Shown piece after piece: positions 23,649-33,157 of a DNA stretch of 57,887 bases (its first letter is position 1; every line of letters starts with the position of its first letter). The DNA lies in the NCBI RefSeq assembly GCF_004349245.1, contig NZ_SMLC01000033.1, positions 1 through 57,887 on the forward strand, in the 5' to 3' direction. The stretch comes from Actinomadura sp. 6K520 (GTDB taxonomy: Bacteria > Actinomycetota > Actinomycetes > Streptosporangiales > Streptosporangiaceae). The notes beneath the pieces are model-generated. The model saw only the letters and a list, made by a program, of their open reading frames with translations, did no database searches and was not told the origin of the DNA. The position numbers were made by a program, and so were the translations under genes.

Positions 23649-26600
23649 CTATGCCAAGGAATCTTCGCCGTCGGGCGTCCACCCCTCAGCCTTCGCCCGC
23701 TCCAACCGCTCCGAGAACACAGCATGCGCCTGCCGATACTCAGCCTCCCGATCCGCGCGATAGAACGGCGCTTTGTACCCGTTCGGAACGGGCGCGTAAT
23801 GCGGGTCTTCCAGATGAGCCTGCAAGGCGATGAAATCGTCTTTTGTTTGTCCGATTCCATAGGCATTGTAATTACCGGCGATCTTTCGACCGAGCACATC
23901 AAACCAGATCTTGGACTCATAATCACAAAGCACTGGATAGCGTGATCGATATATCGCAACTAGCTGCTCAACGGAGAGCCCTATCCAGACCGCGACGAGT
24001 GCATCTAGCTCGACTAGTGCCGCGCGGCGTTCGCGCTCACTGCGTAGGGGGATAGCCGCATCCCAATCGTAACGCACGTTCTCGAGAGGCGGCAGGGACT
24101 GGTCACCCAATACCCACCGCTCTTGTTGCCAATCCTCCAGGTAGAGTCTTTCCCACAAGGCAGCGTATGCAACCGTAAGACAGTTCAGTCGCAAAGTGCG
24201 TAGAGTTAGTGCTTTCGCCAGTGGGTGCTCTGGGTAGCCTGTGGGCATACTGGATGCATCTGTGACCTGTAGGTCGGACTTGCCAGTGATACGAAGCAGG
24301 TAGTCTATGGGAAGAGCTGCCCAGAAGCCTGCTGCAATCACAGTTTCTCGGTCGTTTGAAAGAGCTAGGCTATGGACAGCATGAACGTGCGTCGGCCCCG
24401 GAGGGATAAGAGCAGGAAAGAGCGAGCGTTCGTTTGCCAAAGGGATCATACGACGCCATGCCAGACGATAGTATTCCGTATAATTGCGCCCGTCCCACTG
24501 TTCCAACAACCTCTGGGACTGGCCAGTCGACGACACTTGCTCGTAGTTTGTAACAGGTATCGCATATGGGGGAAGAGTTCGCAGATCCCAAGGCGAGTAA
24601 TCCTGATTGTTGCGACAAGGAATATTAGGCTGTTTCGCATAAGGCGTCGCGATGCCCAGGTAGGGCCCCTGTAGCACGACATCACTTAGCCGCTCTGGTA
24701 CCGAATTACTCCACCGGATAAGCCCAGCTGCACGTGTCCTGGCCTCATCAAACCCGCGACTTATCCGAGGGCTGGAGCGAGCCAGGCGGTGATTATAGGA
24801 GGCGATTGCCTGGATAGCTTCCGCCTCAGCTCGAGTGAGCGGATATAGAAGTGGAGTCTGACCTACCGGCCGACCTTCCATTCCAAGCAAGCCATGCCAA
24901 ATTCTGAGCAAGTTCTCGTCAATTTCAATCAGACGTTCGCGGTGAGGGCGCACGTCCCACGCACCGAAATTCTTGACGCCAGGCAGCTCCCCAGATCCAT
25001 CATGCCTGAGTGACTCGACGATCACAGATGGACTGAAAGCCCAGCTGAGATGTGTGAACGCAATCTCACTTGGCGCGCCATATATGTGTAGACCAAATTC
25101 GATCTTGTCTCGTATCTCGGCGAACACATATAGCTGATTAGAAAAGTGCACATGGAATCGCAAATGACGATATGCCGCCTCCCGCAGTACTCCCTCTTTC
25201 GCCCCACCGAAATGCGTGTCAGGATGAACTAGCCCAGCCAAACCAGTAGGCGCCAGATTCTTCCACACTTTACACATGAAAGCGCGATAAAGGTCAGGCT
25301 GAGTCCCTTCAAGGTGCTCGTACGCTACTGAAGAGCCCAAGAAACCCAGCATTCCAGCGCTCTTCTCCAATTCGCGCAGCAGGTACAACTTTGCCGCGCC
25401 ACTTCGGAAGATCGAAAGCTTTCGATTATTCCATTCTTCTGCGGTAGGTCTGTCGGCCAAGGAAAACCATGGTTCCACTTCGGCCAGGATAGGTGCCTCA
25501 ATCCAGCGAGGACGGACCCATGGAGGATTACCTACTTGGAGGTCAAACCCGCCCGTGTAGAAGATTCGGGCGAACTGGAGTTCCCAGTGGAAGAAACCCT
25601 GCTGCTTGGCGATGCTCTCGACGGTGTTGAGCCAGGGGAAACGTTCGTTCAGCTTGAATTCGTTGTCCATGCCCATCCAGGCAGGGAGCTGGTCTTCGTG
25701 TTCGCCCAGCTCCGCCAGCGAGGCGAAGTGGGCACCGAGAGAGTCTTCCGGGATGTCATCAGTGCCGAGGAGGGCCTCGGCGAAGTCGAGCCAGTCGTCC
25801 AGGTCGGCGAGCGGGATCACTGAGCGGCGCTCGACGCGGGCGGGCTTGCGGGGTGACTTGGGACGCGACTTCGGCTGGTTGATCGGAATCTGGACAGGAG
25901 TCTCCCCGAAGAGCGACGCCGCCTCCCAGCTTTGCGGGAATCCGGCCGGGTCGGGGTCCGGTGCCTCAACATCGGCGGGTGCAGGCGGCGCGCTGTCGAG
26001 GACGTTGTCCTTCAACCGCTCGTAGATGCCGTCCGAACCGTCCAGCAGGCCGGCCTTGTCGAGCGGCCAGAACCACAGGGCGCACCATGCGTCCATCAGC
26101 GTCTTGAGACGCCAGAAGGGCGTCCCCGGCCACATCAGGTCGTCAAGGATCTGCTCGCGGGAGACGATCTCCTCCCCCGGCTCGCGGAGGTCGTCCGCAC
26201 CCCAGACCTGGATACGGCGGCTGATGTCCCTTTCGGACAGCTCCAACCGCTTGATGACCAACTCCCACAGGGACTCCGCGCGGCGGGCGAGGCCCTGGAG
26301 GCGCTGGACCTGGGTGAGCTTCTGTCCCTGCTTCTTCTTGGTGGACGGGTCCTTGAGCATCCCCTTGCGCCAGGCGCCGAGGCGCTTGGCGTCGTCGGGC
26401 GCGAGGTTCTTGGCTTCCTTCTCGCTCGCGACCGCTCCCCAGCCCTGGGCGGGCAGCAGGAAATGGTGGAAGGCCGTCGGGCATCGGGCCGTCGCGGAAC
26501 GGGTGGTCCTTCGGCGCGGTGTTGAGCCACGCCTTCTTCTTCAGGTGGTGCGCCTCGTACAGGCGGCGGCCCGCGCCGATGAGCGAGTTGCCCCGGCGCA

Positions 26601-28653
26601 GGTGCAGGCCGAACCACGGAGCCTGCAAGCCCCGATGCATGACGTTCAGCCACAGCGAGACCTCGGCCAGTTCGACGGCCGTCTCATTGAGGTCCACCCC
26701 ATACGAGTTATGGAGCGCGATGTACGCCTTGACCTTCTGGAGTTCTTCCGCGTAGCGGTCGGGTTCGAGGCTCTGGTTCTTCTCGGCCTGCCGCCTCTTC
26801 AAATACTCGGCGGCGACCTGGTTGATGGCCTCGTTGAGGAACGCGCCGGAGCCGAGGGCGGGTTCGCAGATCGTCCAGTCGAGAATCTCGCGAGCCTTGG
26901 TGGTCGTCCCGTCCTGGTCGAGGCGCTCGCGAAGGGCGAGCTGCACGGTGACCTGCGTCAGTGACTCGGGCGTGTAGTAGGACGCGCTGGTCTGGCGGTC
27001 GCGGCCGGCGAGCCGATAAACAAAGGCGCCGGGCCTGTAGCGGACGCGCTCGTCGGTCTTGATGCCGTTCTCGTCCACGCGGCGGACGAAGACGGCGTCC
27101 TCGTAGTCGTCGACCTTGGAGGCGGGGATCATCCAGGAGCCGTCCTTGGGGTCGCCGTTCTTGGCGACCTCGTACAGCTCCTCCTTCGCGATGAACCCCG
27201 TGTACGACATCAGCCCCTCGTACACCGCCCCCAACTGGTTGATGCCGAGCTGCGCGTACGAGATGAAGCCGCCGCGTTCCTTGCGCTTGCCCTTGGCGAG
27301 CATGAGGAGGCGCAGCACCTTGTACAGCGCCTCGTTGCGGAGGCGGGTGTCGATGGGCTGGGAGTCGGGGTCGTCCTCGTCCAGGTCGATCGCGGCCTTG
27401 CCGATGAAGCGGGTGCGGGCGGGGTCGAACAGGTCCGACTTGAGGGGTTCGAAGCGGAGTCCCTCACCTTCCGAGCCGAGGGTGCGGCCCGCGCCGCGCG
27501 GGTTGTGGCCTTCGTTGACCATGTGGAACAGCAGGTCGAGCGACTCGTAGAGGTGGACGCTGCGGCGCGACTCCTCCGAGACCAGGTCGCGGACGATCAG
27601 GTCCCCGAGGCGGGCCATGCTGTAGCCCCTGACGTACGCCTCGTCGTCGGTGGGGAGGATGCCGAGTTCCGGGCGGGCCTCGGCGTACAGCAGAAAGAGA
27701 ATGCGATAGAGGTAGCGGAGGGCTTCGCGGCCGAGTTCCTTGGCGAAGGCCGCCGGTTCCATGACCTCTTCGGGGCGGACGCCTTGCTCTCGCATCCGGT
27801 CGAGGACCTCGTTGGCGATGATCTCGACGGATTCGCGGAGTCCTTCGCGCAGTTCCTTGGACACGCCGACGGCGTGCTGGCGGGAGCCGGAGAGCAGTTC
27901 GGCGAGGGGCTCGGCTCCGCCTTCCTCGGGCGGGAGGAGCGAGTCGGCGCCGAACAGGGCGGCGATCGTCTCGATCTCGGCGGCCGCGGCGGTGCTGCGG
28001 CCGAGCGCGACGTCCAGGCTGACGGCGAGGTACCGTCCCTCGCCCCAGGTCATCCGGTCGGCCAGGATGACCACGCCGCCCGCGAGGATCAGCACGTAGC
28101 GGGGCGGCTCGTCGGCGGCGAACAGCCACGACGCGAGCTTGTCCCCGGTGCGGAGCATGTGCGGGTGGTCGAGTTCGACGGGGGTGAGGAGCCGTCCGGC
28201 GTCGGTGCTGTCGAGGGCGGCGTCGACGTCCGGCGCCCAGCCGCACTCGATCGCGACGACGCTGGGACGGTCGGCCGGCTCGGCGTGCGCGACGGCGACC
28301 TCGTACTGCCTGTCCGACCGCTCGACCGTCAGGACGCGCGGCTCGGCGTTGAAGCCCAGGGCGCGCAGGACGTCGCCGTGCAGCTCGTGGAGGGCCTTCT
28401 TCCACTCCTCGATCTTCGGGATGTCCCTGCCCTCGCGGACGGTCTCCAGGGCGTCCGCGAAGAAGGGACGGTCCTTGAAGTAGCTGCGCTTGAGGCCGCG
28501 CAGGCCGGTGCGCGGGGTGGGATGCCCGTCCTTCTCGGCCTCGGCCCAGCGGGCGAGCAGTCCGTCCTTCTTCTTCAGGTCCTTGGGGAGAACCTCGGCC
28601 AGGTAGTGGGCCGAGAAGTAGTCGCCGCGGTTGACGATCGAGTCGTACGTCAC
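23649..28653 (-). pseudogene. giant Eco57I/PglX-class DNA adenine methyltransferase, split by a frameshift
   Basis: Two frames (28653-26143 and the frame ending at 23649) together make one protein of about 1667 residues. The opening MTYDSIVNRGDYFSAHYLAE is typical of methyltransferases paired with DrmD-like helicases. The SAM motif I (EPALGSGAFLNE) is near residue 596; the catalytic NPPW is near 1043 in the second frame. The reading frames cross at 26465-26473 (GGTGGAAGG), where one extra base separates PDGL from HHFLLPAQGWGAV; the total length of 5005 bases fits a single insertion. As read, motif I and NPPW are on different polypeptides and methylation would fail. The GTG start overlaps the helicase stop by 4 bases. 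The specificity half is visibly poorer in G+C. Confidence 0.85.
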
Positions 28654-31427
28654 GAGTCCCCCTCAAGGACGGCGAGGATGCGCAGCAGCGGCTCGCCCGT
28701 GGTCTCCAGGCTCTTGAGCAGCCGCTTCTGGTCGGTGACGGTGCCGCTCACTTGCCCCCGCTTCTTCGCGCCGTGCGATGTCCCGTCCAGGCTCTTCAAG
28801 CTCTCCCGCTCCCACAGTTCGAGCTGCCCGTCGTACTCCCGCAGCGGCCGCGCCACCTCGTCGTCGTGCCGGTCGCGCTGCTCGTCCAGGTGGCGGCGCG
28901 CGGCGTGGATCGCGGGCTCGATGAGGGGCGTGAGGCGCTCGAAGTCGGGCGTCCGGCTCGTGTTGATCATCTTGGGGCCGACCCCGGCCTCGGTGAGGAC
29001 CTCGGTCATGTCGCGGACGACCGGCGCTCCGGGCAGGCCGCTGATCGCCATCCAGTCGACCACCGTCGGCTGCCCCAGCGCGTTGGAGTAGATGCCCTGG
29101 ACGAGGAACGTCGGCTCGTCCACCTTCGCGGCGATGACGGGCGCCTGGCGGCGGACGAGCTGCACCTGCACCTTGTCCACCAGCCACTCCACCATCGGGT
29201 GCAGGTCGGACAGGTACGCGATGTCCGGCCACATGGTCTTGGTGCGGCGCGCCTCGTCCAGCTTGCGCTGCGCGAGGTCCCGGTCGAAGGTGACCTTCAT
29301 CCGCTCGGTGATCTTGTGGGTGCGCAGGTAGGACGCCGGCAGCGCGGACAGCCGATGCACCAGGTCCGGGGGCGGCTTGAACGCCAGCAGCCCGCCGTCG
29401 TCGTCGACGCGCAGGTCCGGGCAGACGGTGCGCAGCGCCTCCCGGACGAACTCCTCCGTCGCCCCGAACAGCTTCGGGACGCGGGCGCGCTTCACCTCCG
29501 AACGCGCCTCGCCCTGCTCCACCGCGCCGAACAGCTCGGCCATGAAGTCGACCGGCGGCGCCTCCGCGAGGGACTCCTCGACCGACTTGCCCTTGAGGAG
29601 GTCCTTGATGAGGCGGTCCTCTTCCTTCTTCGCCGTGAACTCGCGGGTGACGGCCTCGGCCGTGCCGATGCTGCGGTGCGCCTCCTCCTCCCGGTTGAGG
29701 AGCTTCTCGGCGACGGTCGTGTCGTCCAGCGCGCCCTCCGTCTGCGAGGTCAGGACGATCGCGCGGAACTGCGGCTCGTGCTCCTGCCCGTACCGGTCGA
29801 TGCGGCCGTTGCGCTGCTCGATCCGGATCAGGCTCCACGGCAGGTCGTAGTGGACCAGGTGGTGGCACTGGCGGTGCAGGTTCACGCCCTCGGACGCCAC
29901 GTCCCCGGTGAACAGCAGCCGGACCTTGCTGTCGGCGAGGGAGAACGCCTCGACGATCTCCTGCTGGCGCTGGTCGGAGAAGCCGCCGTGCATGACCTGC
30001 ACCTGGTCGGCGGCGAGCCCGAGTTCGGCGGGGACGGTCCGGGCGAGCCACTCCAGGGTTGGGATGCTCTCGGAGAACACGACGGCGCGCATCGTGCCCC
30101 TGGCCTTCACGCCGATGTTCTTCAGCTCGTCCACGAGGGCCTTGAGCTTGGCAGAGTCGCGGTCGCCCATCTGCTCGACCAGGAAGGCCAGGTTGTTGAG
30201 CGCCTCGATCTCGCGCGGCTCGGTCGCGTTCTTCAGCCGCTTGGCGACGGTCGCGCCGAGGGCGACGTGCGACGACAGGAACGCCTTGGCGAGGGTGTAG
30301 GGGAACAGGCGGCGGTCGGCGTCGACCACCGAACCGCCGGTGCGGTCGGAGCCGGGCAGCCAGACTTCGGCCAGCTCCGCGAAGATCGCCTCTTCCTTGG
30401 GCGTGGCGGGCGTGCGCAGCGAGATGGACGGGCCGCGGTCGGGCCACCGGCCGCGGATCCGGTCGCGGACCTCGTCGCTGATCTTCGTGCGGCGGATGTA
30501 GAGGTGGTCGATGTCGGACGCCGAGTACTTCTTCGGGTCCGCGATGGCGGCCGGGTCGAGAAGGCTGATCAGCTCGGCGAACGACTTCGCGTCGCCGTTG
30601 TGCGGCGTCGCGCTCGCCAGCAGCAGCGCGTCGGTGCGGCGGGCGAGGAGGCGGGCCAGCTTGTTGCGGAGGTTGCCTTCGTTGATGAGGTTGTGGGACT
30701 CGTCGATGACGACGGCGTCCCAGTGCATGTTCTCCAGGTGCTGCCCGTACCGGCCCTGGTTCTTGAGGGTGTCGACGGAGATGATGACGCGCTTGTAGTA
30801 CAGGAACGGGTTGCGCCCGGCCGGGATGTCGCGCTGGATCCGCTCGATGCCGACCGAGTCGAGCCGGACGAGCGGGATCGCGAACCGCGTCCACAGCTCG
30901 TGCTGGAACTGCTCCAGCACCTGCTGCGGCGTCACGACCAGGATGCGCTCACCGCGTCCCCGGCGGATCAGCTCCGCCAGGATCAGCCCGATTTCGAGGG
31001 TCTTGCCGAGGCCGACGACGTCGGCGAGGAGGATGCGGGGCCGCAGCCCCTTCAGTGCCAGCTCGGCCGGGCGCTGCTGGTAGAGGAGCGGGTCGAGGAG
31101 GAACCGGTCGGCCAGCGCGAGTCCCCGCTCGGACTGAGGCAGCGGCGTGCGGCGCAGCACCGACTCCAGGTACAGGCGGCTGCGCGCGAACGCCGAGGAC
31201 GTGTCGGCGACGAGCCGGGTGTCCTCGGGGCGGAGCGGGACGACGTCGTCGATCTCGGTGAAGAAGACCGCGTCCTCGTCCCGGACGAACTCCGAGACCC
31301 CCACGGCAGTGATCTTGAAGCCGTCGCGGGGCGTGGGGGTGCAGGTGCGCACCATCCACTCCGCGTCGCGGACCTCGATGCGCGCGCCCGGCGCGTACGG
31401 GGTCGCGGTGTCTGCGGAGGAGGTCAC
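28650..31427 (-). CDS. SNF2-type helicase resembling DISARM DrmD
   Basis: 925-residue superfamily 2 ATPase. Walker A is DVVGLGKTLE (about residue 137), Walker B IDESHN (about 242), motif III SATPHNGD, and motif VI RIEQRNGRIDRYGQ (about 540). WTRFAIPLVRLDSVGIERI is strongly reminiscent of DrmD proteins of class 1 DISARM. A GTG at 31427 is chosen because TTAGGAG lies 8 bases ahead; the longer start at 31454 lacks a site. It is coupled to the methyltransferase gene (GTGA overlap) and lies 84 bp behind the kinase gene. DISARM core genes drmA, drmB and drmC are not in the window, so the DrmD label is by similarity only. Confidence 0.85.
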   Translation of the reverse strand: MTSSADTATPYAPGARIEVRDAEWMVRTCTPTPRDGFKITAVGVSEFVRDEDAVFFTEIDDVVPLRPEDTRLVADTSSAFARSRLYLESVLRRTPLPQSERGLALADRFLLDPLLYQQRPAELALKGLRPRILLADVVGLGKTLEIGLILAELIRRGRGERILVVTPQQVLEQFQHELWTRFAIPLVRLDSVGIERIQRDIPAGRNPFLYYKRVIISVDTLKNQGRYGQHLENMHWDAVVIDESHNLINEGNLRNKLARLLARRTDALLLASATPHNGDAKSFAELISLLDPAAIADPKKYSASDIDHLYIRRTKISDEVRDRIRGRWPDRGPSISLRTPATPKEEAIFAELAEVWLPGSDRTGGSVVDADRRLFPYTLAKAFLSSHVALGATVAKRLKNATEPREIEALNNLAFLVEQMGDRDSAKLKALVDELKNIGVKARGTMRAVVFSESIPTLEWLARTVPAELGLAADQVQVMHGGFSDQRQQEIVEAFSLADSKVRLLFTGDVASEGVNLHRQCHHLVHYDLPWSLIRIEQRNGRIDRYGQEHEPQFRAIVLTSQTEGALDDTTVAEKLLNREEEAHRSIGTAEAVTREFTAKKEEDRLIKDLLKGKSVEESLAEAPPVDFMAELFGAVEQGEARSEVKRARVPKLFGATEEFVREALRTVCPDLRVDDDGGLLAFKPPPDLVHRLSALPASYLRTHKITERMKVTFDRDLAQRKLDEARRTKTMWPDIAYLSDLHPMVEWLVDKVQVQLVRRQAPVIAAKVDEPTFLVQGIYSNALGQPTVVDWMAISGLPGAPVVRDMTEVLTEAGVGPKMINTSRTPDFERLTPLIEPAIHAARRHLDEQRDRHDDEVARPLREYDGQLELWERESLKSLDGTSHGAKKRGQVSGTVTDQKRLLKSLETTGEPLLRILAVLEGDS

Positions 31428-31511
31428 TCTGCGGGCTCCTAACGGATCGTTCACCGGGTTGTTCTCGAGGGTCGTTCTCGGGGGCGGGCGGTGGCGGCGG
31501 GCGGGCCGCGG

Positions 31512-32534
31512 TCAGAGTCTGGGGCCGGGCGCGTAGGCGACGGCCAGCCGGTCCGCGAGGGAGGCCACGACCGGGCGGGGCACCGACCGCTCCCGATGTC
31601 GTGAGCGTGCGGGACGCTTCGGCGGTTCGATGTCGGACGGCGGATCGTCCGGCCGCTCGACATAGGTGAGCGTCGCGAAGTGAGTGCGGGCGTCGTTGAC
31701 CGACAGCCCGGCGGCGTCCAGCACGCGGCGGAACTCGGCGGACGCCTCCGCCGGGGCCGGCCGGGACTCCGGGGCGTGCGCGAGCATCGCCTCGACAACC
31801 GGGGCCAGCGACGCGGGCAGGCCCGACAGGTCCGGCTCGTTGTCGGGGTTCATGATCGCGTAGTAGAGGGCGTGCTCGTTCTTGTGCGCGTAGGGGTAGT
31901 GCTTGGTCAGCGCGTAGAGCAGCGTCACGCCCGCCGCGTACACGTCGGCCGCGGGAGTGAGGTCCTTCGCCGACTCGACCTGCTCCGGCGGCATGAAGAC
32001 GGGCGTGCCGAGGCGCGTGCCGGTGCGGGTGAGGTCGTCCCCGGCGTCCTCCAGGGCGACGAGACCGAAGTCGATGACCTTCGGGCCGTCCGAGCCGAGG
32101 ACGATGTTGCCGGGCTTGAGGTCGCGGTGCAGGACGCGGACGGCGTGGATGTCGGTGAGCGCCTCCGCGAGCAGCACGCCCAGTGCCGCGCCCATCTCGG
32201 CGGTGAGCGCCGGGCGCACCGCCAGGTACTCCCTGAGCGTCTCGCCGCGCACGTACTCCATCGCCAGCCAGGGACGGTCGGCGCCCGGCTCCGCGGCGGC
32301 CACCAGGCCCGCGACCCGCGGGCCGTGGACCATGCCGAGCGCCAGAACCTCCCGGTCGAACCGCTCGCGGATGGCGACCTGGCCGGCCAGATCGTCCCGG
32401 ATCACCTTGACCGCGACCTGCTCCGCGTCCGGCGTCACCCCGAAGTAGACGACGCCCATGCCGCCCTCGCCGAGCCTGCCGTGCACCTCAATGCCGCCGA
32501 TCGTCCGGGGATCGGACGGTTCGAGCGGCTTCAT
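31512..32534 (-). CDS. Ser/Thr protein kinase heading the helicase-methyltransferase operon
   Basis: 340-residue soluble Hanks-type kinase. It has the Gly loop GEGGMGVVYFG, ATP lysine in VAVKVIRDD, catalytic loop HRDLKPGNIVL, DFG in VIDFGLVALED and activation end GTPVFMPPEQ, followed by a short tail rich in Arg and Pro. There is no membrane segment. The ATG at 32534 follows GGGAAGG. It lies 84 bp upstream of the helicase gene on the same strand, so a common transcript is likely. The Pgl/BREX-2 system also combines a kinase (PglW) with a PglX methyltransferase, but this kinase is much smaller than PglW and pglY/pglZ are absent. Confidence 0.87.
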   Translation of the reverse strand: MKPLEPSDPRTIGGIEVHGRLGEGGMGVVYFGVTPDAEQVAVKVIRDDLAGQVAIRERFDREVLALGMVHGPRVAGLVAAAEPGADRPWLAMEYVRGETLREYLAVRPALTAEMGAALGVLLAEALTDIHAVRVLHRDLKPGNIVLGSDGPKVIDFGLVALEDAGDDLTRTGTRLGTPVFMPPEQVESAKDLTPAADVYAAGVTLLYALTKHYPYAHKNEHALYYAIMNPDNEPDLSGLPASLAPVVEAMLAHAPESRPAPAEASAEFRRVLDAAGLSVNDARTHFATLTYVERPDDPPSDIEPPKRPARSRHRERSVPRPVVASLADRLAVAYAPGPRL

Positions 32535-33157
32535 CGGCACCCGCCTTCCCAGGACGGCACTGACCAGGGTCGTCCGGCCGGAGGACAGGCCGGGCAGCCA
32601 GGATAGGTGTGCCGACGAGGCGGGAACACCGTTCTCCGACAGTCGCCGGGCGGTGACCGTGCGGCGTCCCGGACGCGCTACTCGCGACAAGCGTGGCGGG
32701 CCCCCTTTCCGACGGGGCGTCATCCCAGGTCGGAGCGACGGGAGGGCGGGAGCTCCCTGGTCGGCGGGCAGCGGGCGGCGGCGCCTTGCCGGGGGCCTGA
32801 CACGCCTGGCCGTATGCGGACACAGTCTCCGGTCAACCGGGCCGCCGCCGGAGAATCGCACGAGGTCGGCGCCCTGATTCAAGGGACCTCCCTGCATGAA
32901 CGACCAGAGCGGTGCGGGTACCGACCATACACGTCGGCCCCTTAAACAGATAGTCTTGTGGTCGATCGAATTCACACGAACACTGGTGGCCGATGGCCGC
33001 CACCGGACAACCGGCGAGCCGACCGGGGCGTCCCAATGGGCACACCGGTCCCCCAATCCCCGATCCGGGCCCGACCACCGAGGAGTGAAGTGCCACAATC
33101 GTTCCGCTCCCTTGCCAAGAACTCGCTGTCGGGTCCTGTAGGGAGGCGGTCAGATCA
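32535..33157. other. 623-bp divergent intergenic region
   Basis: It separates the minus-strand kinase operon from the plus-strand DUF4011 helicase gene and must carry both promoters. A small A/T-rich patch around 32941-32960 (TTAAACAGATAGTCTTG) contains a TAGTCT that could be a -10 element; I could not find a matching -35. No gene is recognised. Confidence 0.4.

Noticed and set aside
28752..31442. 896-codon plus-strand open frame opposite the helicase
   Set aside because: Mirror frame of a high-G+C gene; its translation is low-complexity and shows no domain.
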